Below, piece after piece: positions 1 through 6,520 of a stretch of 16,657 nt of DNA. The notes beneath the pieces are model-generated. The model saw nothing but the letters and a program-made list of their open reading frames with translations. It searched no databases and had not been told where the DNA came from. The position numbers and the translations under genes were made by a program. The first letter of the stretch is position 1, and the number at the start of each line of letters is the position of its first letter. The DNA is from JBAWAP01 sp049589355 (GTDB lineage: Bacteria; Chloroflexota; Anaerolineae; VGOG01), in the NCBI GenBank assembly GCA_049589355.1, contig JBAWAP010000210.1, positions 1-16,657 on the forward strand. The letters are read 5' to 3'.

Positions 1-157
1 ACGGTCTTAACTGTCTGGGCGCCTGCCCATATTGTACACGCTTTCTGCGCCGCGCGCTAGTTTCTGTCCTCAGGAATGGCGGGGCACGCCATGGCCGACT
101 CGCAATGACACGGGCTGAGCAGTTACACCCTGGAAGGGAGGGGTGAATGCTTGCGAG
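1..157. other. Non-coding stretch with a small hairpin downstream of the MFS gene
   Basis: I see no convincing gene here. At 76-92 ATGGCG and CGCCAT form a perfect 6-bp stem with a 5-base loop (GGGCA). It lies about 65 bases beyond the stop of the minus-strand MFS gene and could be part of its 3' region, but it has no T-tract, so it is not a clear terminator. Just after it comes CTCGCAATGACA, the reverse of TGTCATTGCGAG, a word I recognise as the core of a dispersed intergenic repeat in many environmental bacteria. One window cannot show repetition. Confidence 0.4.
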
Positions 158-1311
158 TTATCTACCTCTAGTCACTCTTCTCCCCCAGAAAAGGAGCAAG
201 GTGCCCAGGAGAAAGGCTCCGGTGGCCAAGGCGAAGGAGAAGTGCGCCCCCCAGCGTTGCCAAAGCACTCCTCCCGCGCTATCCCCCAGCGCACTCCCCA
301 AATACATGGCGGCGTTGAAGAATCCCACCGCCCGCCCCTTGAGTGTCTGCGGGGCCATGTCCATAACGAAGACGCTGGCATAGAAGCCCATCGAGTTGCC
401 CAGACAGTAGAGGGCGTAGAACAGGTAGGTGGAAGGAAGAGAGGGAGAGAAAGGGAAGAGAAGCCAGGCCAGCCCCATGAGCCCGTAACCCATCATGGCG
501 ATCCGGCCACGCCCCAGTTGGTCGGCGATCATTCCGGCGGGCCAGTTGGAGAGCATCCACACGCCATTGTAGATGGAGTCGAAGAGAGCTAGCCTCCGCA
601 CATCTGCGGCGAAGCGCTCCTGGATGAAGTAGGGATAATAGGCATAGCAGTACCCCCTAGCGTCACCACAAAGACGCTGGCGCAGACCAGGAGAAGCGGC
701 GGGTGCGAGAGGGCCTCGCGCCATCCTCTACCCTCTTTTCCCTGCTCTTCGGCCCTTTCCCTCACCTCGGGCAGCAGTAGCAGGAGAAGGGGCAGGGCGA
801 TCAGGTAAGTGGCGAATTTCCCCAGGAAGAGGGTGGGCCAGCCCCAACGCTCCACCACCCATCCCGTAAAGGCGGCACCGGGGATAGCGACGATGGAGAA
901 GGCGGTGTTCAGGAAACCCAGGGGACTTCCAACCTCTTCCCCTATTGCTCCTTTCAGCAGCGCCACCGCCGCCGGGAAGAGGGCTGCTTGAGCCCCCATC
1001 CCCAGCAGGTGCCAGGCCCCGGCCTGGAGCCAGTGATGGGAAAGAGCCTTGCCCAGCAGCCCCAGGGCCACCAGGGCGGCGGTGAGGAGGACGGTCCTGC
1101 GGGGGCCGATGCGGTCAGCCAGGTCTCCCCTGCTCAGCGCCCCCAGGACGCTGGCCCCCCATCCCGCCCCCAGGATCAGCCCCAACTGGGCGGGGGTGGT
1201 GCCGAAGGAGCGCATGAACGAGACCAGTAGCGCCCCGCCCACGAAGAGGATACCCGCCAGCAGGTTGAAAAGAAGAAAGGCCACGACCGCGCGATTGCGT
1301 AGGGTCTTCAT
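158..1311 (-). pseudogene. MFS transporter, interrupted by a single-base frameshift
   Basis: A twelve-helix major facilitator superfamily permease of about 380 residues would be encoded, moving an unidentified small molecule across the inner membrane. The N-terminal half (ATG at 1311, MKTLRNRAVV) has hydrophobic helices and the loop 2-3 signature GDLADRIGPRR. The reading frame then breaks near 653-657, a run of five C on the plus strand. Before the break the frame reads SVFVVTLGG; after it the other frame continues with YCYAYYPYFIQERFAADVRR and a normal C-terminal half (NWPAGMIADQLGRGR, another motif-A-like loop) to the TAA at 158. One inserted or lost base in the homopolymer restores the full protein, so this is a recent mutation or a sequencing error. 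It follows the epimerase gene by 4 bases and is the last gene of the run. A start at 1344 is open but would overlap the epimerase. Confidence 0.8.
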
Positions 1312-1315
1312 TCCC

Positions 1316-1821
1316 TCAACCTTCACTCCCCTGACGGAGAGCACGTCGGATCAATCCTGTCAGGAACTCCTCTTGCGCGGGCCCGTACCCCAGAAGCCGG
1401 CAGAGTTTATCCACGCTCACCGAGATCATCCCCTGCGCGGGATCCTCGATTGACTCAATCCGACTCTCCGACTCCGCTGTTTCGACAACGTAGCGGGCCA
1501 CTTCGGGGTCGCGGTAGGTGTGCGAGCCTGCCAGGTTGAAAACCTCCCCGTGAGCTTTGGGATTGCCTGTCGCCAGGAGAAGAGATTCTCCTGCACCTCA
1601 CGCCGTTCGTTCCCAGGATAGAAACCCCAGGCCAGGTGGTAGACCACCTCCACGTCTCGCACTGCTCGGGCGACCAGGCTCGGGTCGGCGACACTGCCCT
1701 GGATGAAGTCACCGTTGGCTGGCCGGAGGTCCAACGCCCGGACCGCGTGCCCTGCTTGCCGAAGCGCGTCTACCAGGTGAGAACCGATGTAGCCGGCTCC
1801 GCCTGTCACCAACACTTGCAT
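1316..1821 (-). pseudogene. NAD-dependent epimerase/dehydratase with central deletion and frame change
   Basis: Extended short-chain dehydrogenase/reductase, the family of nucleotide-sugar epimerases. The N-terminus MQVLVTGGAGYIGSHL carries the Rossmann NAD-binding glycine motif (residues 7-13) followed by an acidic ribose-binding residue in ALDLR. After about 80 residues (REVQENL, near 1590) the frame becomes nonsense. A different frame immediately continues with LLLATGNPKAHGEVFNLAG, typical of the C-terminal third of these enzymes, and runs to the stop at 1316. Only about 168 codons remain where the family has about 300. The middle, including the catalytic S/T and YxxxK, is absent. Deletion of several hundred bases that also shifted the frame is the simplest reading; an assembly mis-join is possible. 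The start overlaps the upstream stop (TAATG), implying translational coupling. Confidence 0.82.
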
Positions 1822-2141
1822 TAAATCCGCCTGTAGCCTTTCAGCACCCGCAGCGCCTCGACGCTGGCGCTGGCGGCGAACTCCTCTCCATCCTCGGATT
1901 CCCAACTCCTGTCCGTCCGCTGTTTACAGATCAGGTCGGCCAAGCAGTGGGCGACCAGGGGATGGTCAGCGGGCAGGCCGGCGTCCTGGAGGCAGCGCAG
2001 CAGCCAGGCCAGGTACGCGCCCTGCCAGTCGGGCGAGTAGTTGGCTTCCACGACGGCCACCGCCCGGTCGAAGGACGCCGAGTCTGGCCCAGGGTAGAAG
2101 GCCAGCATGGGCAGGGCTATCCAGCAAGCAACACTCCTCAA
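1821..2141 (-). CDS. Small terpenoid-cyclase/prenyltransferase-repeat protein
   Basis: A protein of up to 106 aa resembling one or two alpha-alpha repeats of the squalene cyclase/prenyltransferase toroid. The middle reads WQGAYLAWLLRCLQDAG, and the C-terminal part KQRTDRSWESEDG followed by SVEALRVLKGY matches the usual pattern 'kq..DGsW....g....sv.AL..L'. Full cyclase domains have five to six such repeats and an Asp catalytic motif, which is not seen here, so this is either a minimal repeat protein or the surviving C-terminus of a larger one. The start is uncertain: TTG at 2141 overlaps the PhzF stop, and ATG at 2108 is the other in-frame choice. The stop overlaps the epimerase ATG. A second fragment of the same fold lies at 7329-7592, so the fold was represented twice in this run. 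Substrate unknown. Confidence 0.65.
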   Translation of the reverse strand: MRSVACWIALPMLAFYPGPDSASFDRAVAVVEANYSPDWQGAYLAWLLRCLQDAGLPADHPLVAHCLADLICKQRTDRSWESEDGEEFAASASVEALRVLKGYRRI

Positions 2142-3061
2142 AACCGCACCACGCCCTCGGCCACCGGCACCACTTGCCCGCCCACCCGTACGGCGGTGAC
2201 CTCCCCGCCCACACTGTCCACCTCGACGTACAGCGTGCTGGGCCGGCCCAGTTCCGAGCCCTGCTCGCTGAGGATGTGGATGGTCGGCTCGGTGACCGGC
2301 ACGGCTTGATGATAAACCAAGTAGGCGCCAAGTGCACCGTTGGCGCTGCCAGTGGCCGGATCCTCTGGCACTCCCAAGAGCGGGGCGAACATGCGCACGT
2401 GGACCGTGGCCTCAGGCCGCTCCGTCTCGAAGGTGAAGACCATCACGCACTCGGTGCCGACGGCGCGGCAGGCCCGGTTGAGGGCGACGACGTTGAGCTG
2501 GCCGGCGTCCAGGCTCTGCACCTCGGCCAGAGAACGGACCGGCACCATCATCTGCGGCAGGCCCGTGGAGACGACCTGTACCGGCAATCCCATCTCAGTG
2601 ATCGCCTCAGAGGGTAGGCCCAGCCCGGCTGCTAACTCGGTCACGTCCTCCAGCACGGCGTGGAAGGTGGGGCGGTCCTGGGTCATGACCACCCGCTCTA
2701 CCTGGCCGTTGGTCACATGCAGGTCGGCCGGCAGCACGCCTACTCCCAGCTCGAAGCTCACCTGTGTCACCGGTTCACGGAGCTCAACACGCCCGAGGTG
2801 GGCCAGGACCCAGTGGGTGCCGACCACTGGGTGGCCGGCGAAGGGCAGTTCCGCAGCCGGGGTGAAGATGCGCACTTTGAAGTCGGCCTCCGGCGTCTGG
2901 GGCGGCAGCACAAAGGTCGTCTCGGAGAGGTTCATCTCCCGCGCCAGGCGCTGCATCTCCTCCGTGGTCAGCCCCTCGGCCTCAGGGAACACGGCCAGAG
3001 GGTTCCCGCCGAAGGGCCTGTCGGTGAAAACGTCCACCTGGATGAAACGATACTCTTTCAT
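2138..3061 (-). CDS. PhzF family isomerase/epimerase
   Basis: Cytosolic protein of 307 aa with the two-lobed diaminopimelate-epimerase-like fold of PhzF. In phenazine producers PhzF isomerises trans-2,3-dihydro-3-hydroxyanthranilate; most family members have unknown substrates. The N-lobe begins IQVDVFTDRPFGGNPLAVF (residues 7-25). LAREMNLSETTFV contains E47, which matches the catalytic glutamate of PhzF. FAGHPVVGTHW lies at 74-84 and the second-lobe signature DPATGSANGALGAYL at 234-248. Full length, no defect. ATG overlaps the previous stop by 4 bases (ATGA), so it is coupled to the flavin reductase gene. No phenazine genes (phzA/B, D, E, G) are present, so a phenazine role is unlikely and the real substrate is open. 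Family assignment is very secure; function is not. Confidence 0.93.
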   Translation of the reverse strand: MKEYRFIQVDVFTDRPFGGNPLAVFPEAEGLTTEEMQRLAREMNLSETTFVLPPQTPEADFKVRIFTPAAELPFAGHPVVGTHWVLAHLGRVELREPVTQVSFELGVGVLPADLHVTNGQVERVVMTQDRPTFHAVLEDVTELAAGLGLPSEAITEMGLPVQVVSTGLPQMMVPVRSLAEVQSLDAGQLNVVALNRACRAVGTECVMVFTFETERPEATVHVRMFAPLLGVPEDPATGSANGALGAYLVYHQAVPVTEPTIHILSEQGSELGRPSTLYVEVDSVGGEVTAVRVGGQVVPVAEGVVRF

Positions 3062-3741
3062 GACCTGTCCTCCCTTTTGTCTATTGTGAACCGTACCTCG
3101 CCGATACCTGCGAAGGCCGTCGTGGTGCCATCGCCCGTCAACACCATGCGCTCCAGATCCACGTTCCAGGGCATGACGTAAATCGTGCCCATCACATCAA
3201 TCTTGGCCTGGATGTCGCCGGCTACTACGTCCTGGTCGGCCGAGGCAGCCACCACCCGCCCAGCGATAAGCACCCCTCCCTGGTCGTCGGTCTCCTTATG
3301 CCACGTCACGCGACACTCGAAGTGGGCTTTACATTCGGCGATGCGCGGCGGGCGCAGCACTTCGGCGGGTAGTGCAGTGAAGCCAGCCTCCGTCACCTCA
3401 TCTATCCTACGAGGATAGGGCCTGGCAGCGCGCAGAATGCGATCGCCCAGTTCGTCACCCGGCACGTTGACCACGAACTCGCCGGTCGAGAGGGCATTTT
3501 GAGCGGTATGGTGGACCATGCCACACACAAAGAGGAACATCTGATAGGGCGCGAAGCCGAAGGGCATCGCCCAGGTATTCACCTCAACGTTGGGCACGTC
3601 GTTCTCGTCCACTGTGGTGATGAGGTAGAGCGGATAAGGGATCTGAACGATGCGCCACAGCCAGCGGTTCAGTTGCTCCTTATCCCGGTACTCCGGGAAA
3701 TCCACGTCCTCAGGCTTGCATAAGGGGATGCTGACCTTCAT
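3058..3741 (-). CDS. Flavin reductase-like FMN-binding split-barrel protein (copy 1)
   Basis: A 227-aa protein of the flavin reductase-like family, which binds FMN in a split beta-barrel and either reduces flavin with NAD(P)H or acts as a flavoprotein reductase. Visible are an N-terminal strand PYPLYLITTVDENDVPN, a conserved TGEFVVNVPGDEL, and RPPRIAECKAHFECRV followed by a strand GGVLIAGRVVAA. The last two blocks recur in the second flavin reductase at 5824-6390 (TGEFVINV, RPPIIEECIAHLECRV), so the two are paralogues, this one with a longer N-terminus and tail. ATG at 3741 was chosen because AAGGAGAG lies 8 bases upstream; a start at 3777 lacks this and would overlap the upstream gene further. 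The start overlaps the upstream stop (TAATG) and the stop overlaps phzF. Substrate unknown. Confidence 0.88.
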   Translation of the reverse strand: MKVSIPLCKPEDVDFPEYRDKEQLNRWLWRIVQIPYPLYLITTVDENDVPNVEVNTWAMPFGFAPYQMFLFVCGMVHHTAQNALSTGEFVVNVPGDELGDRILRAARPYPRRIDEVTEAGFTALPAEVLRPPRIAECKAHFECRVTWHKETDDQGGVLIAGRVVAASADQDVVAGDIQAKIDVMGTIYVMPWNVDLERMVLTGDGTTTAFAGIGEVRFTIDKREDRS

Positions 3742-4208
3742 TAACCTCTCTCCTTTGGGCAGACGGAGAATCGGCAAACCTGATCCCCGCGGCCGATCGC
3801 CTGCTCAAGTTCCACCTCTACCGGTCTTGCCAAAATGGTCTCGAAGACTGCCTTAACCCAGCCTCGGGAGCAGTTACAGAAAGTCGGTGAAAGTCTGACC
3901 AAGCCTGCTCTTACTAGAGGACAACCACAATATTCACAGACCGAGTAGATGGTATCACCGTCTCTTACCCAACTCCCACACCAGAAGCCCTCCTGTTGAT
4001 TCAGCTTATCCAGCAATTCGTCAATCTCTCTGGCGCTGTGCTTGATTGCTATGGCCTGCTCAATACTTCCATGATGGAGAGCGCAGGCCTGACCACAGGG
4101 TTCCATCAGTTCTGCTCTTGTATCTTCACCGACTTGGACTTCCAGGGTAGACATTAGCGTCGCCACCCACTCCCGAAACAGTTCTATGGTCAAGTTCCCT
4201 TCAGTCAT
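3741..4208 (-). CDS. Ten-cysteine protein of unknown function, possible metal or Fe-S binder
   Basis: A 155-aa soluble protein with ten cysteines at residues 38, 42, 77, 91, 94, 96, 111, 113, 145 and 150. They are grouped as CGQAC, FWCGSW, CEYCGC, FCNCSRGW and CRFSVC. The N-terminal half is helical and charged. The C-terminal half, with PVEVELEQAIGRGDQVCRF, resembles the end of V4R and ATC-hydrolase-like domains, where a short helix and 'G...C.f.i' close the fold. It may belong to the DUF6144 group, an attribution from memory. Such spacing fits zinc or an iron-sulfur cluster, and the neighbouring flavin reductase would be a natural electron partner; that is inference. ATG at 4208 is preceded by AGGAGGT with 6-base spacing, the best ribosome site in the cluster. 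The gene is 34 bases from the nucleosidase and overlaps the next start. Confidence 0.75.
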   Translation of the reverse strand: MTEGNLTIELFREWVATLMSTLEVQVGEDTRAELMEPCGQACALHHGSIEQAIAIKHSAREIDELLDKLNQQEGFWCGSWVRDGDTIYSVCEYCGCPLVRAGLVRLSPTFCNCSRGWVKAVFETILARPVEVELEQAIGRGDQVCRFSVCPKERG

Positions 4209-4242
4209 AGCAACACCTCCTGCGTTGTTCTCAGTCTCCCTG

Positions 4243-4953
4243 CTATACAACCCTGGCGATCCACTCGGGCAGAGAATGTACCAATCGTCCTAGAATCTCC
4301 CTGGTAGCTTCGATGAAGACTTGGATATTCTCGTAGGCTTCCCCGCCACCGCTGCCGACCAGGTCTGTGACACCGCGCAGGATGAGACATCTGGTACTGT
4401 TGCGAGTCGCTACATAGGCGATTGCCCCCGACTCCCAGTCCCCCGCCACCGCTCCAAATTGAGCCTTCAAGCGTGGGATGTCTTCCTCCAAGAGGTCCCG
4501 GTCGCCAGATACGAGCAGGGTACGACGCACATCCTGAGGATAGCGCTCTCCAAGCCACGAGAGATCTAGGTCAGTCGTGTAATGGGCAATCGCTGCTTCG
4601 TAATCCCCCATCTGCTCGACGATGTCATACACAATGGTCCGCTCCACCAAGACAATTGTGCTTTTTTCGATCTCTCCCTCAAATCCGCCGCACGTGCCAA
4701 GATTGATGAGAAGCGTGGGAGACCACCGGTCAATCACGTATTGCGTCGAGGCTGCCGCTGCGATCTTGCCCCAGCCGCCGTGAAAGAACAGAACGGGCTC
4801 GCTGCACTCACCGATGTCCAGGTCAACCACAAACCAATGCCCGAGAGGAGACGGCTGCAGCTTCATGCCGGGGAACATCGCACAGATCACCTGCCACTCG
4901 ATGTTGGCAGAGATGAGGACGACGGTTCTGCCTTCAGACGGTCCAGGCATCAT
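4243..4953 (-). CDS. MTA/SAH-nucleosidase-like protein (purine nucleoside phosphorylase fold)
   Basis: A 236-aa protein of the PNP_UDP_1 superfamily, most like 5'-methylthioadenosine/S-adenosylhomocysteine nucleosidase, which cleaves the N-glycosidic bond of adenosine thioethers. Residues ISANIEWQVI (14-23) match the N-terminal strand with its catalytic glutamate (E19 here). LLINLGTCGGF (81-91) is the ribose/phosphate region. GDWESGAIAYVA has E174, and GVTDLVG has the catalytic D197; the usual 'DME' triad is DWE, so the residue packing on the ribose is tryptophan rather than methionine. This points to a changed substrate. The start ATG at 4953 overlaps the hydrolase stop and has GAGGAAAGG upstream. 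A second, divergent member of this superfamily lies at 6521-7315. Confidence 0.88.
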   Translation of the reverse strand: MMPGPSEGRTVVLISANIEWQVICAMFPGMKLQPSPLGHWFVVDLDIGECSEPVLFFHGGWGKIAAAASTQYVIDRWSPTLLINLGTCGGFEGEIEKSTIVLVERTIVYDIVEQMGDYEAAIAHYTTDLDLSWLGERYPQDVRRTLLVSGDRDLLEEDIPRLKAQFGAVAGDWESGAIAYVATRNSTRCLILRGVTDLVGSGGGEAYENIQVFIEATREILGRLVHSLPEWIARVV

Positions 4954-5801
4954 CGCACGCCTTTCCTCAACTGTGCGTACATTACGCGGATGTTTTCGTG
5001 CAGTCGCTGAGTATCCCCCTCTGCATAGCGTGGGTAATTGGGGTCGGCGGCGGCCTCGTCCTCGCTGTGGCTCTGGGCCAGATGATCGGCGGTTAGCGCC
5101 CAGGCGGTCTCCAAATAGTCTACCAGGGCGGCGATTTCCGCCTCGCCGCATAGGACACCGTGGCCGGGCACGATGGTTTGCGCGCCGAACTCGGGTAGCC
5201 ACTTGAGGGCGGCGATGAGGGCGAGCACGTCGGCTTCGCCCAGGTACGGGTAACGGCCCTCGAAGATGAGGTCTCCGGCGAAGAGTACCTTCGCCTCCGG
5301 CAGCCAAACCACGGTCGAATCAGGCGTGTGGGCGCCAAAGTGGATGACTTGCAACCGAACACTGCCGATTTCCAACTCGCGACAGTCCTCGAAGACCTCC
5401 GTGGGCAAGGTGATGCGCAGGTCGGCCAGCTTATCCCGCGCTTCGCGCACCGAATCGGGATCGGTTTTCTCGCGCTCGGCGATAGACGCCTTGATGGCCT
5501 CTGCACTCCACGGACCGCCAAGATTGGCGACCATCTTCTCGCGGCACAGCCGGTGCGCCAAGATGGGGCAGTCGAAAAGCTGGTTGCCCCAGGTGTGATC
5601 GCCGTGAGAGTGAGTGTTGATCACGAGGCGCGCTTCTGAGGCCGACACCCCGGCTGCATCCAGGAGTTCCTGCATGTCAGGCGGACTAGAGGTGGTATCT
5701 ACGACGACCACGCCGTTGGCAGTGCAGATCAGGCCGGCGTTGGCTCCCTCGTCGGGACGCACAAAGGCAAGCATGCCAGGGCTTACTTCTACAATTTCCA
5801 T
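4950..5801 (-). CDS. Metallo-beta-lactamase-fold hydrolase
   Basis: A 283-aa cytosolic metallohydrolase (no signal peptide). THSHGDHTWGN gives the zinc motif HxHxDH with H64, H66, D68 and H69. GAHTPDSTVVWLPEAKVLFAGD gives the third metal ligand H158 and the bridging D177, and VPGHG gives H214. The order and spacing are those of the MBL superfamily (glyoxalase II, lactonase and related enzymes). The long C-terminal helical tail (YLETAWALTADHLAQSHSED) resembles members that hydrolyse small esters or lactones; these are not true beta-lactamases. Start ATG at 5801 follows AAGGAGAAAGGGC, a good Shine-Dalgarno. The stop overlaps the nucleosidase start by 4 bases. It would fit a thioester- or lactone-cleaving step in the cluster, but the substrate cannot be read from sequence. 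Confidence 0.92.
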   Translation of the reverse strand: MEIVEVSPGMLAFVRPDEGANAGLICTANGVVVVDTTSSPPDMQELLDAAGVSASEARLVINTHSHGDHTWGNQLFDCPILAHRLCREKMVANLGGPWSAEAIKASIAEREKTDPDSVREARDKLADLRITLPTEVFEDCRELEIGSVRLQVIHFGAHTPDSTVVWLPEAKVLFAGDLIFEGRYPYLGEADVLALIAALKWLPEFGAQTIVPGHGVLCGEAEIAALVDYLETAWALTADHLAQSHSEDEAAADPNYPRYAEGDTQRLHENIRVMYAQLRKGVR

Positions 5802-5823
5802 GCCCTTTCTCCTTGTAATGTAT

Positions 5824-6390
5824 TTATTGCTTCGGCAGTGGCGGCTCTACGGATTGGGCTAGGGTGCTGGTGAAGCAATTCCGGCCCAGGTGAAGCAGCG
5901 GGTGAACTCGGCTCAGGTCGTACAGGCCATTGTCGTCGAGAACCCCGGGTCGTGTGTAGGCTGCCAATACCTCACCGATGACCAAACGGTGGTCGCCGGC
6001 TTCGACGTCTTGCACGACGCGACACTCCAGGTGGGCGATGCACTCTTCGATGATGGGCGGTCGCACGTACTGTGCCCGTTCGGGAGTCAGGTCGGTGATG
6101 GCGAACTTGTCCACGTCGCGCCCGGAGCGGCGTCCGCAAAACAGCACCTGCTGGGCGATCTCGTGCGGGGCGACGTTGATCACGAATTCGCCGGTCGCCT
6201 GGATGAGCTCGTAGGAGTGCCGTGTGGGGCGGATGCTCATTCCCACCAGTGGCGGGCTCACGCTTACCGGAACCAGCCAGGCGATGGCGATGATGTTGGG
6301 CTGCCCCTCCGCGTCGCAGCAGGTCACCAGCGACGTGTTATATGGGTGCAGCAAGTAATGAAAGCTTGACACAGGTATTGACTTGTTCAA
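5824..6390 (-). CDS. Flavin reductase-like FMN-binding split-barrel protein (copy 2), TTG start
   Basis: A 188-aa member of the flavin reductase-like family. Visible blocks are SLVTCCDAEGQPNIIAIAW (20-38), PPLVGMSIRPTRHSYELI (46-63), TGEFVINV (66-73) and RPPIIEECIAHLECRV (110-125). Length is normal for the compact form of the family. It is a paralogue of the protein at 3058-3741, which shares the last two blocks. TTG at 6390 is chosen as start because AAAGGAGGAAGAGCG lies directly before it with correct spacing, and no ATG in this frame precedes the conserved first strand. The gene is 22 bases ahead of the hydrolase and 130 bases after the nucleoside phosphorylase-like gene, the widest gap in the run. 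It probably binds FMN and works with a flavin-dependent partner not seen in this window. Confidence 0.88.
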   Translation of the reverse strand: MNKSIPVSSFHYLLHPYNTSLVTCCDAEGQPNIIAIAWLVPVSVSPPLVGMSIRPTRHSYELIQATGEFVINVAPHEIAQQVLFCGRRSGRDVDKFAITDLTPERAQYVRPPIIEECIAHLECRVVQDVEAGDHRLVIGEVLAAYTRPGVLDDNGLYDLSRVHPLLHLGRNCFTSTLAQSVEPPLPKQ

Positions 6391-6431
6391 CGCTCTTCCT
6401 CCTTTCGTGCGGCGGCTATCCGCTTCGTCTT

Positions 6432-6460
6432 GATATACAATTCCCCGTACCTACCTTCAA
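6432..6460 (-). promoter_or_regulatory. Candidate internal sigma-70-type promoter
   Basis: Read on the minus strand: TTGAAG (6460-6455), 17-base spacer, TATATC (6437-6432). Four of six bases match consensus in each hexamer. It sits in the only gap over 100 bases in the run and would start transcription about 40 bases before the TTG of the flavin reductase gene, splitting the run into two units. The match is modest. Confidence 0.35.
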
Positions 6461-6520
6461 GTCTGGGTGGCGATGGGTCTACCACGGGCCGTTCGGCCTC
6501 AGTTGGTGCTTGTTCTGTTC

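Noticed and set aside
143..592. 149-codon plus-strand open frame
   Set aside because: It lies opposite the MFS gene; its Pro/Gly/Glu/His-rich translation has no domain and mirrors the antisense of membrane helices.
2138..3061. Phenazine biosynthesis locus
   Set aside because: Only the PhzF fold is present; the other phenazine enzymes are absent, and PhzF homologues are widespread outside that pathway.
2340..3089. 249-codon plus-strand open frame
   Set aside because: Fully antisense to the well-supported phzF-type gene, Ser/Thr/Arg-rich, no recognisable motif.
4950..5801. Antibiotic-resistance metallo-beta-lactamase
   Set aside because: No signal peptide, and the overall pattern fits the general hydrolase superfamily; HxHxDH alone does not indicate beta-lactam cleavage.
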